The translations under genes were made by a program, and so were the position numbers. The notes under the pieces were generated by a model. It did no database searches. It had not been told where the DNA came from and saw nothing but the letters and a program-made list of their open reading frames with translations. This document shows positions 8,644 to 17,795 of a stretch of DNA of 64,000 nt, one piece after another (positions within the stretch are counted from its first letter, which is position 1; every line of letters begins with the position of its first letter). Source of the DNA: Caulobacter sp. GTDB lineage: Bacteria > Pseudomonadota > Alphaproteobacteria > Caulobacterales > Caulobacteraceae. Location of the stretch: positions 1 to 64,000 of the forward strand of contig JAQGIP010000067.1 in the NCBI GenBank assembly GCA_028291055.1, given 5' to 3'.

Positions 8644-10719
8644 ATGCGCCCGGAGATTCTCTTCCCCCTGTTCGCCTCGGTCTCGACGCTGAAAGGCGTG
8701 GGGACGAAGGTGCAGCCGCTGATCGAGAAGATCGCTGGGCCGCTGGTGCGCGACGTGCTGTTCATGGGGCCGCAGAGCCTGATCCGGCGGCGCCGCACGA
8801 CCTCCGACCAGGCCCGCGATGGCGAGGTGGTGATCCTCAACGTCACCGTGGAGTCCCATGCCCCGCCCCGTGGCGGCGGCCCCTGGCGCATCCGGGTGTT
8901 CGATAGCGCGGGGTTCCTGACTCTCAACTGGTTCAAGGGCTATGGCCAGCATCTCATTGACACCCATCCCGTTGGCGCCCAGCGGGTGGTGTCGGGAAAG
9001 GCCGAGCACTTCAACGATCTGCTGCAGATTTCTCATCCGGACTACATGCTGATCCCCGATCGGGCCGGCGACATTCCGGAGCTGGAAGCCGTCTACCCGG
9101 CCACGGCGGGCCTGCCGTCGCGCACCATCCGCAAGCTGGCCCTGGGCGCACTGGAACGGGCCGCCGAACTGCCGGAATGGCAGGACCCGGCCTGGATGGC
9201 GCGCGAGCGTTTCCCGGGCTGGCATGCGGCCATCGCGGCGCTCCACAACCCCGGCGGCGAGGGCGATCTGGCGCCCCAGGCCTCCGCCCGCCGCCGCCTG
9301 GCCTACGACGAACTGCTGGCCCACCAGTTGGCGCTCGCTCAACGCAAAGCCGCGCGTAAAGCCGAACCATCGCCGCCGATCCCGCCGGGAGATTTGGCCG
9401 ACAGGGCCGAAGCCGCCCTGCCCTACAAGCTGACCGGCGCCCAGATACGCGCCCTGTCCGAAATCCGGGGAGACCTGGCGTCGGGCGAGCGGATGAGCCG
9501 GCTCATTCAGGGCGACGTCGGCTCCGGCAAGACGGTGGTCTGCATGCTGGCCATGGCCGACGTGGCCGCCGCCGGGCGCCAGTCCGCCCTGATGGCGCCC
9601 ACCGAAATCCTGGCCCGCCAGCATTACGAGACCATCGCCGCGCCGCTGGAGGCCGTGGGGCTGCGGGTCGTGCTGCTGACCGGCCGCGACAAGGGCGGCG
9701 TGCGCACCGAAAAGCTGATGGCGCTGATGGACGGCACGGCCGCCGTGGCGGTCGGCACCCACGCCCTGTTCCAGGACGATGTGAAGTTCCGCAAGCTCAG
9801 CCTCGCCGTCATCGACGAGCAGCACCGGTTCGGGGTCAACGACCGCCGGCGGCTGCAGGAGAAGGGCGATGCGGTCCACCTGCTGGCCATGTCCGCGACC
9901 CCGATCCCGCGCACCCTGGAACTGACGGTGTTCGGCGACCTGGACGTGTCGCGCATCGACGAGAAGCCGCCCGGCCGCACGCCTGTCGCCACCCGCGCCA
10001 GCCCCATGACCCGTCTGCCGGAAGTGGTCGAGCGCCTGCGGGCCGCCGTGGCGGGGGGCGCCCAGGCCTTCTGGATCTGTCCGATGGTGGCCGAGAACGA
10101 CATGACCGAGCTGGCCGCGGCCGAGGCTCGGGCGGCCACCCTGGCCAAGGTGCTGGGCCCGGGCAAGGTCGGCCTGGTCCATGGCCAGATGCCATCGGCT
10201 CAGAAGGACGCGGTGATGACCGAGTTCGCAGAGGGCCGGCTGCCCGTGCTGGTGGCGACCACGGTCGTCGAGGTCGGCGTCAACGTGCCCAACGCCACCA
10301 TCATGATCATCGAACAGGCCGAGCGCTTCGGTCTGGCGCAACTACACCAGCTGCGGGGCCGGGTCGGCCGTGGCCGCCGCGAGAGCGCCTGCGTGCTGCT
10401 TTATGATCCGCCCCTGTCGGAGACGGCCCAGAAGCGGCTCGACATCCTGCGCCGCACCGACGACGGCTTCCTGATCGCCGAGAAGGACCTTGAACTGCGG
10501 GGCGGCGGCGACCCGCTCGGCCTGAAACAGAGCGGCTTCCCGGCCTATCGCCTGGCCGACCCCGCGGCGCACCGCGACATGATCGCCGTGGCCGCCGATG
10601 ACGCGCGGCTGATCCTGGCCCGCGACCCCGACCTGACCTCCGAACGGGGCAAGGCGCTGCGGGTCTTGCAGGAACTGTTCGACTGGCGCGCGCTATCGGC
10701 CTTGAATGACGCGGGGTGA
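8644..10719 (+). CDS. recG: ATP-dependent DNA helicase RecG
   Basis: A 691-residue SF2 helicase that reverses stalled replication forks and processes Holliday junctions. An N-terminal wedge/OB-fold domain (residues ~50-170) is followed by the motor with Walker A GDVGSGKTVV, DEQHRFGV, MSATPIPRTLE, and the C-terminal helicase motif LHQLRGRVGRGRRES. Length and motif order are normal. The last 14 bp overlap the start of the phosphotransferase gene. Confidence 0.98.
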   Translation: MRPEILFPLFASVSTLKGVGTKVQPLIEKIAGPLVRDVLFMGPQSLIRRRRTTSDQARDGEVVILNVTVESHAPPRGGGPWRIRVFDSAGFLTLNWFKGYGQHLIDTHPVGAQRVVSGKAEHFNDLLQISHPDYMLIPDRAGDIPELEAVYPATAGLPSRTIRKLALGALERAAELPEWQDPAWMARERFPGWHAAIAALHNPGGEGDLAPQASARRRLAYDELLAHQLALAQRKAARKAEPSPPIPPGDLADRAEAALPYKLTGAQIRALSEIRGDLASGERMSRLIQGDVGSGKTVVCMLAMADVAAAGRQSALMAPTEILARQHYETIAAPLEAVGLRVVLLTGRDKGGVRTEKLMALMDGTAAVAVGTHALFQDDVKFRKLSLAVIDEQHRFGVNDRRRLQEKGDAVHLLAMSATPIPRTLELTVFGDLDVSRIDEKPPGRTPVATRASPMTRLPEVVERLRAAVAGGAQAFWICPMVAENDMTELAAAEARAATLAKVLGPGKVGLVHGQMPSAQKDAVMTEFAEGRLPVLVATTVVEVGVNVPNATIMIIEQAERFGLAQLHQLRGRVGRGRRESACVLLYDPPLSETAQKRLDILRRTDDGFLIAEKDLELRGGGDPLGLKQSGFPAYRLADPAAHRDMIAVAADDARLILARDPDLTSERGKALRVLQELFDWRALSALNDAG

Positions 10720-11710
10720 GGCCGTGCAGCAATCGATGATGACCCTGGAAGCCGCCCTCTCCGCCCTCGCTCCCCGCCTGGTTCCCGGCGCGACGGAGGC
10801 GCTCGATGTGCGCCGGCTGTCCGGCGGCGCGAGCCAGGAGACCTGGGCCTTCCGCGTCGGCGAGCGAGACCTGATCCTGCGCCGCCGTCCGCCCGGCGGC
10901 GCCGGCAGCGGCAATGCGGTGGGCCTCGCCACCGAAGCGGCTCTGATCCGCGCCGCCGCCGCCAAGGGCGCGCCCGTGCCGGAAGTGGTCCACGTCTGCG
11001 CTGAGGAGGACGGGGTCGGCGAGGCCTATGTGATGGGCAAGGTCGAGGGCGAGACCCTCGGCGCGCGCATCGTGCGCAACGAAGCCTTCGCCGCCGTGCG
11101 GCCCAAGCTGGCCGGCCAGTGCGGCGCCGTCTTGGCCCAGATCCACGCTATCGATCCCGCGACCGCCCCGGCGCTCAACACCTCGGACGCGGCCAGCGAA
11201 CTGGAAAAGTACGAAACCGTCTACCGCACCGTCGGCCCCGAGCGCCCCATCTTCGAGGCTGCCTTCCGCTGGCTGAAAGACCGCGCGCCGGTGCTGGGGA
11301 GCCCGACCCTGCTCCACGGCGATTTCCGCAATGGAAACATCATGTTCCAGCCGGATGTCGGCGTGGCCGCCGTGCTCGACTGGGAGCTGGCCCACCTGGG
11401 CGACCCGGCCGAGGACCTGGCCTGGATCTGCGTCAACTCCTGGCGCTTTGGCGGGACAAAGCCGGTGGGCGGGTTCGGGGACTATGCCCAGCTGCTCGAG
11501 GGCTATGAGGCGGCCGGCGGCAAGCCGGTGACGCTGGAGCGGGTGCTCTACTGGCAGACCCTGGGGTCGCTGAAGTGGGGTTGCATGTGCCTGACCATGT
11601 ACGCCAGCTTCGCCTCGGGCGCCGACGCCTCGGTGGAGCGCGCGATGATCGGGCGGCGCACCAGCGAGACCGAGATCGACCTCATCGCCCTTCTGGAGCG
11701 CGCCCAATGA
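10706..11710 (+). CDS. Phosphotransferase family protein (aminoglycoside phosphotransferase fold)
   Basis: A 334-residue APH/choline-kinase-like protein. The catalytic loop LLHGDFRNGNIMF (around residue 203) has the HGDxxxxN pattern and VLDWELAHLGDP supplies the metal-binding Asp. Homologues of this type are often linked to acyl-CoA metabolism, for example the N-terminal domain of ACAD10. The start overlaps recG by 14 bp; an ATG at 10736 is an alternative. The stop overlaps the next gene by 4 bp (ATGA), so the two proteins are probably made together and may work together. Confidence 0.85.
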   Translation: MTRGEAVQQSMMTLEAALSALAPRLVPGATEALDVRRLSGGASQETWAFRVGERDLILRRRPPGGAGSGNAVGLATEAALIRAAAAKGAPVPEVVHVCAEEDGVGEAYVMGKVEGETLGARIVRNEAFAAVRPKLAGQCGAVLAQIHAIDPATAPALNTSDAASELEKYETVYRTVGPERPIFEAAFRWLKDRAPVLGSPTLLHGDFRNGNIMFQPDVGVAAVLDWELAHLGDPAEDLAWICVNSWRFGGTKPVGGFGDYAQLLEGYEAAGGKPVTLERVLYWQTLGSLKWGCMCLTMYASFASGADASVERAMIGRRTSETEIDLIALLERAQ

Positions 11711-12075
11711 TCACCGCCCCCACCGCCGGCGAATTGATCGACGCCGTGATCGGCTTCATCGAGACCCGCGTCGCGCCCCAGATGAAGGATCGCGACATCT
11801 TCCTGGCGCGGGTGGCGGTCAATGCCCTGGCCGCGGTCAAGCGCGAGATCGCCGAGGGCCCCGCCGCCGAGGCCGCCGCCGCCGCGCGGCTGGCCGCCTT
11901 GCTGGGCTATGAGGGCGACTTCGCCGAGCTGAACGAGAAGCTGTGCGACGCGCTTCGGTCTGGCGACATGGACCTGTCGACGCCGGGGGTGTTCGACCAC
12001 TTGAAGGCCTCGATCATCGACCAGGTGAAGATCGATCAGCCCAACTATTCAGGGCTCAAGGCTTTGCAGCCGTAG
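11707..12075 (+). CDS. DUF6285 domain-containing protein
   Basis: A 122-residue, mostly helical soluble protein. It starts inside the stop codon of the phosphotransferase gene (ATGA), indicating translational coupling. Proteins of this kind are recurrent partners of such phosphotransferases, often near acyl-CoA dehydrogenases, which suggests an accessory subunit; that is inference. The last 20 bp overlap the 3' end of the convergent DUF3089 gene. Confidence 0.75.
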   Translation: MITAPTAGELIDAVIGFIETRVAPQMKDRDIFLARVAVNALAAVKREIAEGPAAEAAAAARLAALLGYEGDFAELNEKLCDALRSGDMDLSTPGVFDHLKASIIDQVKIDQPNYSGLKALQP

Positions 12076-13189
12076 GCTCCGGCCGCCGGGCAAGCGCCGC
12101 GATGCGGGCCGAGGCGTCAGCCTCCAGGTCGGCGTAGAAGAGGTTGTAGGCGGGGACCTTCAGATGGTCCGGCCAGGCCGTGGACGGCTTCAACGAGGGC
12201 GAGCGCGGCGGCGAGACCCACAACACGCCGCCGGTGCATTTGGCGCTCACCTGGCGCTGCATGAAGGCCGGCCGGGCGGCCCACTCCAGCCCCGTGGCGT
12301 TGACGGCGCCCAGGTTCAGCCGCGCCGGCGCCTCGGCCTCGGTCGCCGCGCCGACCAGCGGATTGACGCAGAGCGCCGCCCGGTCGCCGATATTCTCCAG
12401 CTCGCCGCCCGGTCCCCAGACCAGGGCCCGGTCCAGCATCTCGCGGCCCCGCAGGAGGGCGCCCTGGGGCAGTTCCGCATAGGCGACCACGCAGCCGGCC
12501 TCCTGGCGCGCCTGGCAGGCGGGGATGGCGGAGCCGGGGGCGAAGGCGTCCGCCGGCACGATGGCGTCGATCAGATAGGCGCCCACCAGCCGTCCGCGCA
12601 GGTCCGCGTCGGGCGCGACCTCCTCCGCCAGCAACCGCGCGGCCAGGAAGCCGCCCTGCTCCACGCCCACGATCAGGAAGGGGCGGCCGCCGCCATAGTG
12701 CCGGCGCCAGTAGCGGAAGGCGGTGAGGACATCGCCATAGGCGAACTTCCGGGCATCGCGGGAATCATCGCGCAGGGTCAGTTCCGAATAGAGGCTGGCC
12801 TGGCGGTAGCGCGGCGCGAAGGTGCGGCCCAGGCGCACGAAGGGGCCCGCATAGTTGGGCAGCATCACCTGGCGCAGATCGCGGTCGGCCTGGGCGTTGT
12901 CGAGGGGCGCGTTCCAGTCGTGGCCGCCATTATAGGCGGTGGGGTAGATGAAGAAGACATCCACGTCCGCGGCGCCCGGCGGGTCCGACGCCTTCGACAG
13001 CAGCGCCCAGGCTCCGTCGCTGGCGTAGTTGGGGCCCGCCGGCGGGCGGTAGGTCTGGAACGGCGTCTTGGGGTCCAGGGTGGTCTGGAAGATGTCCTCG
13101 CGCCAGAACACGGCGGCGGCGAGCAGCAGCACCACGAAGGCGCCCCCCGCGATCATCAGCCACTGCTTCAGGCGCAACCGTTCAGCCAT
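12056..13189 (-). CDS. DUF3089 alpha/beta-hydrolase-like membrane-anchored protein
   Basis: A 377-residue protein with one N-terminal membrane anchor (residues ~10-28) and a DUF3089 domain in which the VDVFFIYPT motif is clear. At the place of the nucleophile elbow the sequence is GVEQGG (residues 175-180), where serine hydrolases have GxSxG, so Glu177 replaces the catalytic Ser. The codon is a plain GAG at 12659-12661 in an otherwise intact gene. The protein is probably not a classical serine hydrolase. Its 3' end overlaps the convergent DUF6285 gene. Confidence 0.85.
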   Translation of the reverse strand: MAERLRLKQWLMIAGGAFVVLLLAAAVFWREDIFQTTLDPKTPFQTYRPPAGPNYASDGAWALLSKASDPPGAADVDVFFIYPTAYNGGHDWNAPLDNAQADRDLRQVMLPNYAGPFVRLGRTFAPRYRQASLYSELTLRDDSRDARKFAYGDVLTAFRYWRRHYGGGRPFLIVGVEQGGFLAARLLAEEVAPDADLRGRLVGAYLIDAIVPADAFAPGSAIPACQARQEAGCVVAYAELPQGALLRGREMLDRALVWGPGGELENIGDRAALCVNPLVGAATEAEAPARLNLGAVNATGLEWAARPAFMQRQVSAKCTGGVLWVSPPRSPSLKPSTAWPDHLKVPAYNLFYADLEADASARIAALARRPEPTAAKP

Positions 13190-13221
13190 GGGCCCTGGCT
13201 ATCACGGGGCGAGCCTCTGCG

Positions 13222-14424
13222 TCAGGCGCCTTCCTGGCCGATGATGGCCACCGAGCAGACGTTGCTGGAGGGCCCGCCGCCCAGGTTGTGGGTCATGCCG
13301 AACACCGGATCGTGGAGCTGGCGCGGTCCGGCCCGGCCCTGGAGCTGCAGATACATCTCGTAGAGCATGCGCAGGCCGGACGCCCCGATCGGGTGGCCGA
13401 AGCATTTCAGCCCGCCGTCGATCTGGCACGGCACCTTGCCGTCGGCGTCGTAGAAGCCGTCCATCACGTCGCGCCACCCCTGGCCTTCGGCGGAGATGAA
13501 CAGGTCCTCCATGGTCACCAGTTCGGTGATCGAGAAGCAGTCGTGCACCTCCATCATCGAGATCTGGTTGCGCGGATCGGTGATGCCGGCCTCGCGATAG
13601 GCCTTGCCGGCGGCGATGCGGGCAGTGTGGAAGTAGGAGCCGTCCCACTGGTTGTACTGGCTCTCCGAGCCATTGGAGACCGACAGCTGCAGAGCCTTCA
13701 CCATGACCAGGTTGCGTTTGCCCATGGCGCGGGCGATTTCGGGCGTGGTGACGATGGCGGCCGCGGCGCCGTCCGACACGCCGCAGCAGTCGAACAGACC
13801 CAGCGGTTCGGCGATCATCGGGGCGTTCATCACCTGCTCTTCGGTGACCGCCTTCTGCAGGTGGGCCTTGGCGTTCTTGACGCCGTTGGCGTGGCTCTTG
13901 ACCGAGACGTGGGCGATGGCGCGCTTCAGCTCTTCCCGGGAGACGCCGTGCTTGGCCCGGTAGGCGCTGGCCAGCTGGGCGAAGTTGCCGGGCGCGGAGC
14001 CGTTGGGCATGACCTGCGGCTGCAGGGTGCCCGGGTTTGCCGTGGGCAGGCCGCCGTAGCCAGTGTCCTTCAGCTTCTCGACGCCGACGGCGATGGCGAT
14101 GTCCGCCGCTCCCGCCGCCACCGCATAGACCGCGCCGCGGAAGGCCTCCGAGCCCGAGGCGCAGAAGTTCTCCACGCGGGTGACGGCGATGTTGGGCAGG
14201 CGCAGGGCGATGGACATGGGCGTGCCGCCCTTGCCCGTGCCGACCTCGTCGATGTGGGTGGAGAACCAGGCGGCGTCGAGCTGCGAGGCTTCGATGCCGG
14301 CGTCCTTCATCGCCTCCACATAGGCCTCGACCATCAGGTCGTCGGGCCCGCAGTCCCAGCGTTCCCCGAACTTCGAGCAGCCCATGCCCAGGATGGCGAC
14401 CTTGTCCTTGATGCCAGCGGCCAT
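13222..14424 (-). CDS. Thiolase family protein (SCP-x / acetyl-CoA acetyltransferase type)
   Basis: A 400-residue thiolase. The nucleophilic Cys88 lies in NFCASGSEA, and the C-terminal catalytic segments are EVHDCF and FGHPIGASG, as in SCP-x-type thiolases. Because the nucleophile is kept, ordinary thiolase chemistry is possible; Ltp2-type aldolases of steroid side-chain breakdown have lost it. The ATG at 14424 is chosen since the open frame upstream only shadows the neighbouring gene. It lies 11 bp downstream of the HMGS-like/DUF35 fusion gene, so the two form an operon. Confidence 0.93.
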   Translation of the reverse strand: MAAGIKDKVAILGMGCSKFGERWDCGPDDLMVEAYVEAMKDAGIEASQLDAAWFSTHIDEVGTGKGGTPMSIALRLPNIAVTRVENFCASGSEAFRGAVYAVAAGAADIAIAVGVEKLKDTGYGGLPTANPGTLQPQVMPNGSAPGNFAQLASAYRAKHGVSREELKRAIAHVSVKSHANGVKNAKAHLQKAVTEEQVMNAPMIAEPLGLFDCCGVSDGAAAAIVTTPEIARAMGKRNLVMVKALQLSVSNGSESQYNQWDGSYFHTARIAAGKAYREAGITDPRNQISMMEVHDCFSITELVTMEDLFISAEGQGWRDVMDGFYDADGKVPCQIDGGLKCFGHPIGASGLRMLYEMYLQLQGRAGPRQLHDPVFGMTHNLGGGPSSNVCSVAIIGQEGA

Positions 14425-14435
14425 TGTCTTCGCTC

Positions 14436-15923
14436 CTATTCCGCCGCCAGGGCGGCGGGTTTGGCGGCCGCGGCGCGGTCGGGGACGGCCTTCCAGAAAT
14501 AGCGCCGGAAGCCGCGTTTCTCGTCCACCTCCTTGAGGCGGAACATCATCTTCACCGCCAGGCCGGTGTCCACGTCGCCGGGGTCCACGTCGGTGATGTC
14601 CATGAAGATGCGCCCGCCGCCCTCGAAATCCACCATGCCGTAGTGGTTGGGCGGGGCCATGGAGAAGGTCAGGTAGTCGGCGGAGTAGGTCAGCACCCGG
14701 GCCGTGCGGTCGGCGAACTTGTAGGGGTCTTGCGTATCGACCCCCGGATTGTTGGGCGCCACCGAGATGCGGGTGCGGGGGAACTGGACGACGCCGGTCT
14801 CGCGGCATTTGCCGCCCACAAGCCCCAGGATCATGTCCTCGTTGCGGTAGAGGGTGGTCAGAGCGGTCTTGTTGTCCTTCTCCGCGCGCATCCCCTTGTC
14901 CCATTCGACAAGGCCGTTGAAGAACAGGAATTTCAGATAGTTGGCTTCTTCTTTTCGATCGGTGAGCGAACCGGTGACGCCCCGCCTGGGGCGGCCTGAC
15001 GCAACGCCTTCGCCCACCCGGAAGACCAGCGCCTCCGCGCCCTGGCCGAACTGGGCCGCCAGGATGATGTCGCCGGGCTTGGCGCTTTCCAGGGCGTGGG
15101 CCAGCAGGATCAGGCCGTGAGCCGAGCCCGCCTCGCCCATCACCGAACCCAGGGTGTCGCGCACCGCTTCCGGCGCGATGCCGCAGCGCTTGGCCAGGGT
15201 CGCGCCCATGCCGTTGAAGGTGGAGGGGAAGCAGAAGTGGGTGACGGCGGAGGCCTCGAGGCCGGCCTGCTTCAGCGCCGCGGCGATGGCCGGCGGGACC
15301 AGCTTGACGATGCCTTCGTCGCGGATCCAGCGCTCTTCCCAATTGTAGTCGAACTCGCCGTCGGCGGAGCGGAAGTGGTCGACGAAGTCGTCGGTGACCA
15401 CGCCGTGGCCGAGGAACTCGGCTGCCGGGCCATCGGCGGAAACCAGGAAGGCCGCTGCGCCGTCGCCGAAGTCCAGTTCCTGGGCGGAGGCGGCGCGCGC
15501 GCGGCGGTGCTCGCCGGCGGCGACCAGGGCGTTCTTCGCCGCGCCGCCTCTGACCGAGGTCAGGGCCTGGGCGAGGGCCGTCAGGCCGCAGCGCTGCGAG
15601 CCGGTGACGTCGGCGCCGGCGATGGACTTCTCCAGAGTCAGGGCCGCCGATACCACGCCGGCGTTCAGCCGGTCGGCGAAGGGGGCGGTGGTGGAGGCGA
15701 AGGTGATGGCGTCCACATGGCTGCGGCCGTCGCCCGGGCCCAGACAGTCGCGGGCGGCCTCGACGGCCATGGTCAGCGCGTCCTCGTCCCAGTTGGCCAT
15801 GGCGCGCTCGCCCTTGGCCTTGGCCATCAGGTTGGGCGCCACCCAGGCGTTGGCGGCGCAGGCCGCCTTGCGCGACAGGCGAAGGCGCGGCGCATAGGCG
15901 CCCCAGGCAGCGATGCCGACCAA
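14436..15923 (-). CDS. HMG-CoA-synthase/KAS III-like domain fused to a DUF35 OB-fold domain
   Basis: A 495-residue two-domain protein. Residues ~1-310 form a thiolase-fold condensing domain with a likely nucleophile Cys112 (GSQRCGLTA), His229 (THFCFPSTF) and GEAGSAHG near 264. Residues ~320-490 are a DUF35-type acyl-CoA-binding OB fold. The zinc ribbon usual at the start of DUF35 is reduced to one Cys (GGKCRETG, residue 373). The start is a TTG at 15923, chosen because AAGGAG lies 6 bp upstream. In archaea, separate thiolase, HMG-CoA synthase and DUF35 proteins form one complex; here two of the parts are fused and the third gene is next door. The substrate is unknown. Confidence 0.85.
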   Translation of the reverse strand: MVGIAAWGAYAPRLRLSRKAACAANAWVAPNLMAKAKGERAMANWDEDALTMAVEAARDCLGPGDGRSHVDAITFASTTAPFADRLNAGVVSAALTLEKSIAGADVTGSQRCGLTALAQALTSVRGGAAKNALVAAGEHRRARAASAQELDFGDGAAAFLVSADGPAAEFLGHGVVTDDFVDHFRSADGEFDYNWEERWIRDEGIVKLVPPAIAAALKQAGLEASAVTHFCFPSTFNGMGATLAKRCGIAPEAVRDTLGSVMGEAGSAHGLILLAHALESAKPGDIILAAQFGQGAEALVFRVGEGVASGRPRRGVTGSLTDRKEEANYLKFLFFNGLVEWDKGMRAEKDNKTALTTLYRNEDMILGLVGGKCRETGVVQFPRTRISVAPNNPGVDTQDPYKFADRTARVLTYSADYLTFSMAPPNHYGMVDFEGGGRIFMDITDVDPGDVDTGLAVKMMFRLKEVDEKRGFRRYFWKAVPDRAAAAKPAALAAE

Positions 15924-16067
15924 ATCCAGTCTCCTTGCACGAATGTCGTCGTCCGGCGCGACTCTACGCTCACGGCATGCCCCGGCAAGCGTGACCAAGC
16001 GTCAATGAGGGTATAATTTTCCTTAGGCAACCACCATGGCGGGAAGCTGGAAAGCCTTTGCCTGTCC

Positions 16068-17627
16068 TCAGGCCGCGCTCAGCCTCGGCGGCGGCCGGGT
16101 GTGCCAGAGCGGCTCGACCGCTTCATAGGCGGCGCCCAGTTGCAGGCAGGCCATCTCCTGGTGGACCGGCGCGATGATCTGCAGGCCCATCGGCAATCCT
16201 TGCGGGCTGAACCCGGCCGGAACCGCCAGAGACGGGCAGCCGGTCATGGTGATCATGCAGACCCCCTTCATCCACTCATGGTAGGTGCGCATGCTCACGC
16301 CGGCGATCTCCGTGGGCCAGCGCGTTTCGATGGGGAACGGGAACATCTGCGCGGTCGGCGAGATCAGATAGTCGTAGCGCGCGAAGAGCCGCTGGACCGA
16401 CTGGCTCCACAGGGCCCGCTCGTGGGCCGCAGCGGTGATATCCATGGCCGACAGGCGCACGCCCATCTCCAGCTCATAGACGGCCTGATCGTTCAGCAGG
16501 GCGCGCTTCGGCGGATCGTTCGCGAAGGGCAGGAACAGGGCCGCCTCATCCCAGGCGCGCAATTGAAGGAAGGCCTGCCACGCCTTTTCCACATCGTGGT
16601 CCGGCCGGGCCTCCTCGACGATGCAGCCCAGGGTCTCGAACCGCTTGAGCGCGGCGCGGCAGACGTCGAGCACCCCGGCTTCGCAAGGGGTGGCGCCGCC
16701 CAGGTCGCCCAGCCAGCCGATCCGCTTGCCCTTGAGCTTGGCCGTCGGCGGCTTGCGGAACTGACCGCCGCCGCTTTCCATGGAGAGGGGCGCGCGCGGA
16801 TCGTAGCCGGCCTGAACGGACAGCAGCAGGGCCAGGTCGGCAACGTTGCGCCCCATGGGCCCGGCGACGCTCATGGAGGGCAACCACATATCCGGGCCGG
16901 CGGCCGGGATGCGCCCGAAGCTGGTGCGGAAGCCGCAGACGTTGTTCCAGCCGGCCGGGTTGCGCAGGCTGCCGCCGAAATCGCTACCGTCGGCCAAGGG
17001 AACCATGCGTAACGCCAGGGCCACTGCGGCGCCGCCACTGCTGCCGCCCGACGAACGGGTCGGATCATAGGCGTTGTGGGTCGCCCCATAGACCCGGTTG
17101 ACCGTGTGCGAACCCAGCCCGAATTCCGGGGCGTTGGTCTTGCCGATGAAGATCACGCCGGCGGCGCGCAGGCGCTCGACCATCAGGCTGTCGGCCGTGG
17201 CGATCGCGTCCTTGAAGATCGGCGAGCCCCGGGTGAAGCGCAGGCCCTTCACCGGCGCAAGGTCCTTCACCGCGTGGGGAAAGCCATGCAGCAACCCGAC
17301 CGGCCCGCCCTGGGCCAACGTCACGTCCCGCTCTCGCGCCTGACGAAGCAGGTCGCCGCGATCCTGCAGGGCGACGATGGCGTTGGCGTCCGGGTTGAGG
17401 CGCTCGATCCGATCCAGACTGGCGTTCATCACCTCGACACATGAGACGCTTCGGCTCTGAATGGCCTGGGCCAGGTTCCAGGCGCTCATGCCGTCGATGT
17501 CCGACGCCGGCCTGGCGGCATGGGCCTGTGCGCCGGTGGCCACGGCCGCACCGGCAAGCGCCTGGCCTCCGATGGCGAGAAGCGCCCGGCGGTTCATGCC
17601 CGCATCGTCGCGTTGATCAGTCGTCAT
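16068..17627 (-). CDS. Amidase (amidase-signature family), probably Tat-exported
   Basis: A 519-residue amidase. The Ser-Ser-Lys triad is visible as the Lys in HAVKDLAP, the first Ser in RSSGGSSGGAAVA and the nucleophile Ser in the Gly/Ser-rich DGSDFGGSLRNPAG segment. The N-terminus NRRALLAIGG followed by an Ala-rich hydrophobic stretch looks like a twin-arginine signal, suggesting export. The ATG at 17627 is used; 17597 (giving MNRRALL) is an alternative, and both have weak ribosome binding sites. The substrate, an amide or a nitrile-derived compound, cannot be read from the sequence. Confidence 0.9.
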   Translation of the reverse strand: MTTDQRDDAGMNRRALLAIGGQALAGAAVATGAQAHAARPASDIDGMSAWNLAQAIQSRSVSCVEVMNASLDRIERLNPDANAIVALQDRGDLLRQARERDVTLAQGGPVGLLHGFPHAVKDLAPVKGLRFTRGSPIFKDAIATADSLMVERLRAAGVIFIGKTNAPEFGLGSHTVNRVYGATHNAYDPTRSSGGSSGGAAVALALRMVPLADGSDFGGSLRNPAGWNNVCGFRTSFGRIPAAGPDMWLPSMSVAGPMGRNVADLALLLSVQAGYDPRAPLSMESGGGQFRKPPTAKLKGKRIGWLGDLGGATPCEAGVLDVCRAALKRFETLGCIVEEARPDHDVEKAWQAFLQLRAWDEAALFLPFANDPPKRALLNDQAVYELEMGVRLSAMDITAAAHERALWSQSVQRLFARYDYLISPTAQMFPFPIETRWPTEIAGVSMRTYHEWMKGVCMITMTGCPSLAVPAGFSPQGLPMGLQIIAPVHQEMACLQLGAAYEAVEPLWHTRPPPRLSAA

Positions 17628-17795
17628 GCCTGGGGTCCCCTGCCCTTGGTCCGGCCGAGGCGATGGTTCAGTCAACCCGGCGCCTCGAACGTGCAAGCTA
17701 GAGCGCCCGGCGGCCGGGGCAATCCCCCAGGGTTTGATCAGAAACTCGCGACCCTCGTCCAGATGGAAGGCCCGCGTCGGTTTTCCCGAAACGGC

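Noticed and set aside
14425-15342. In-frame extension of the thiolase gene upstream to 15342
   Set aside because: The extension runs through the coding region of the HMGS-like/DUF35 gene in another frame and is Arg/Gly-rich low-information sequence. The ATG at 14424 starts the conserved thiolase.
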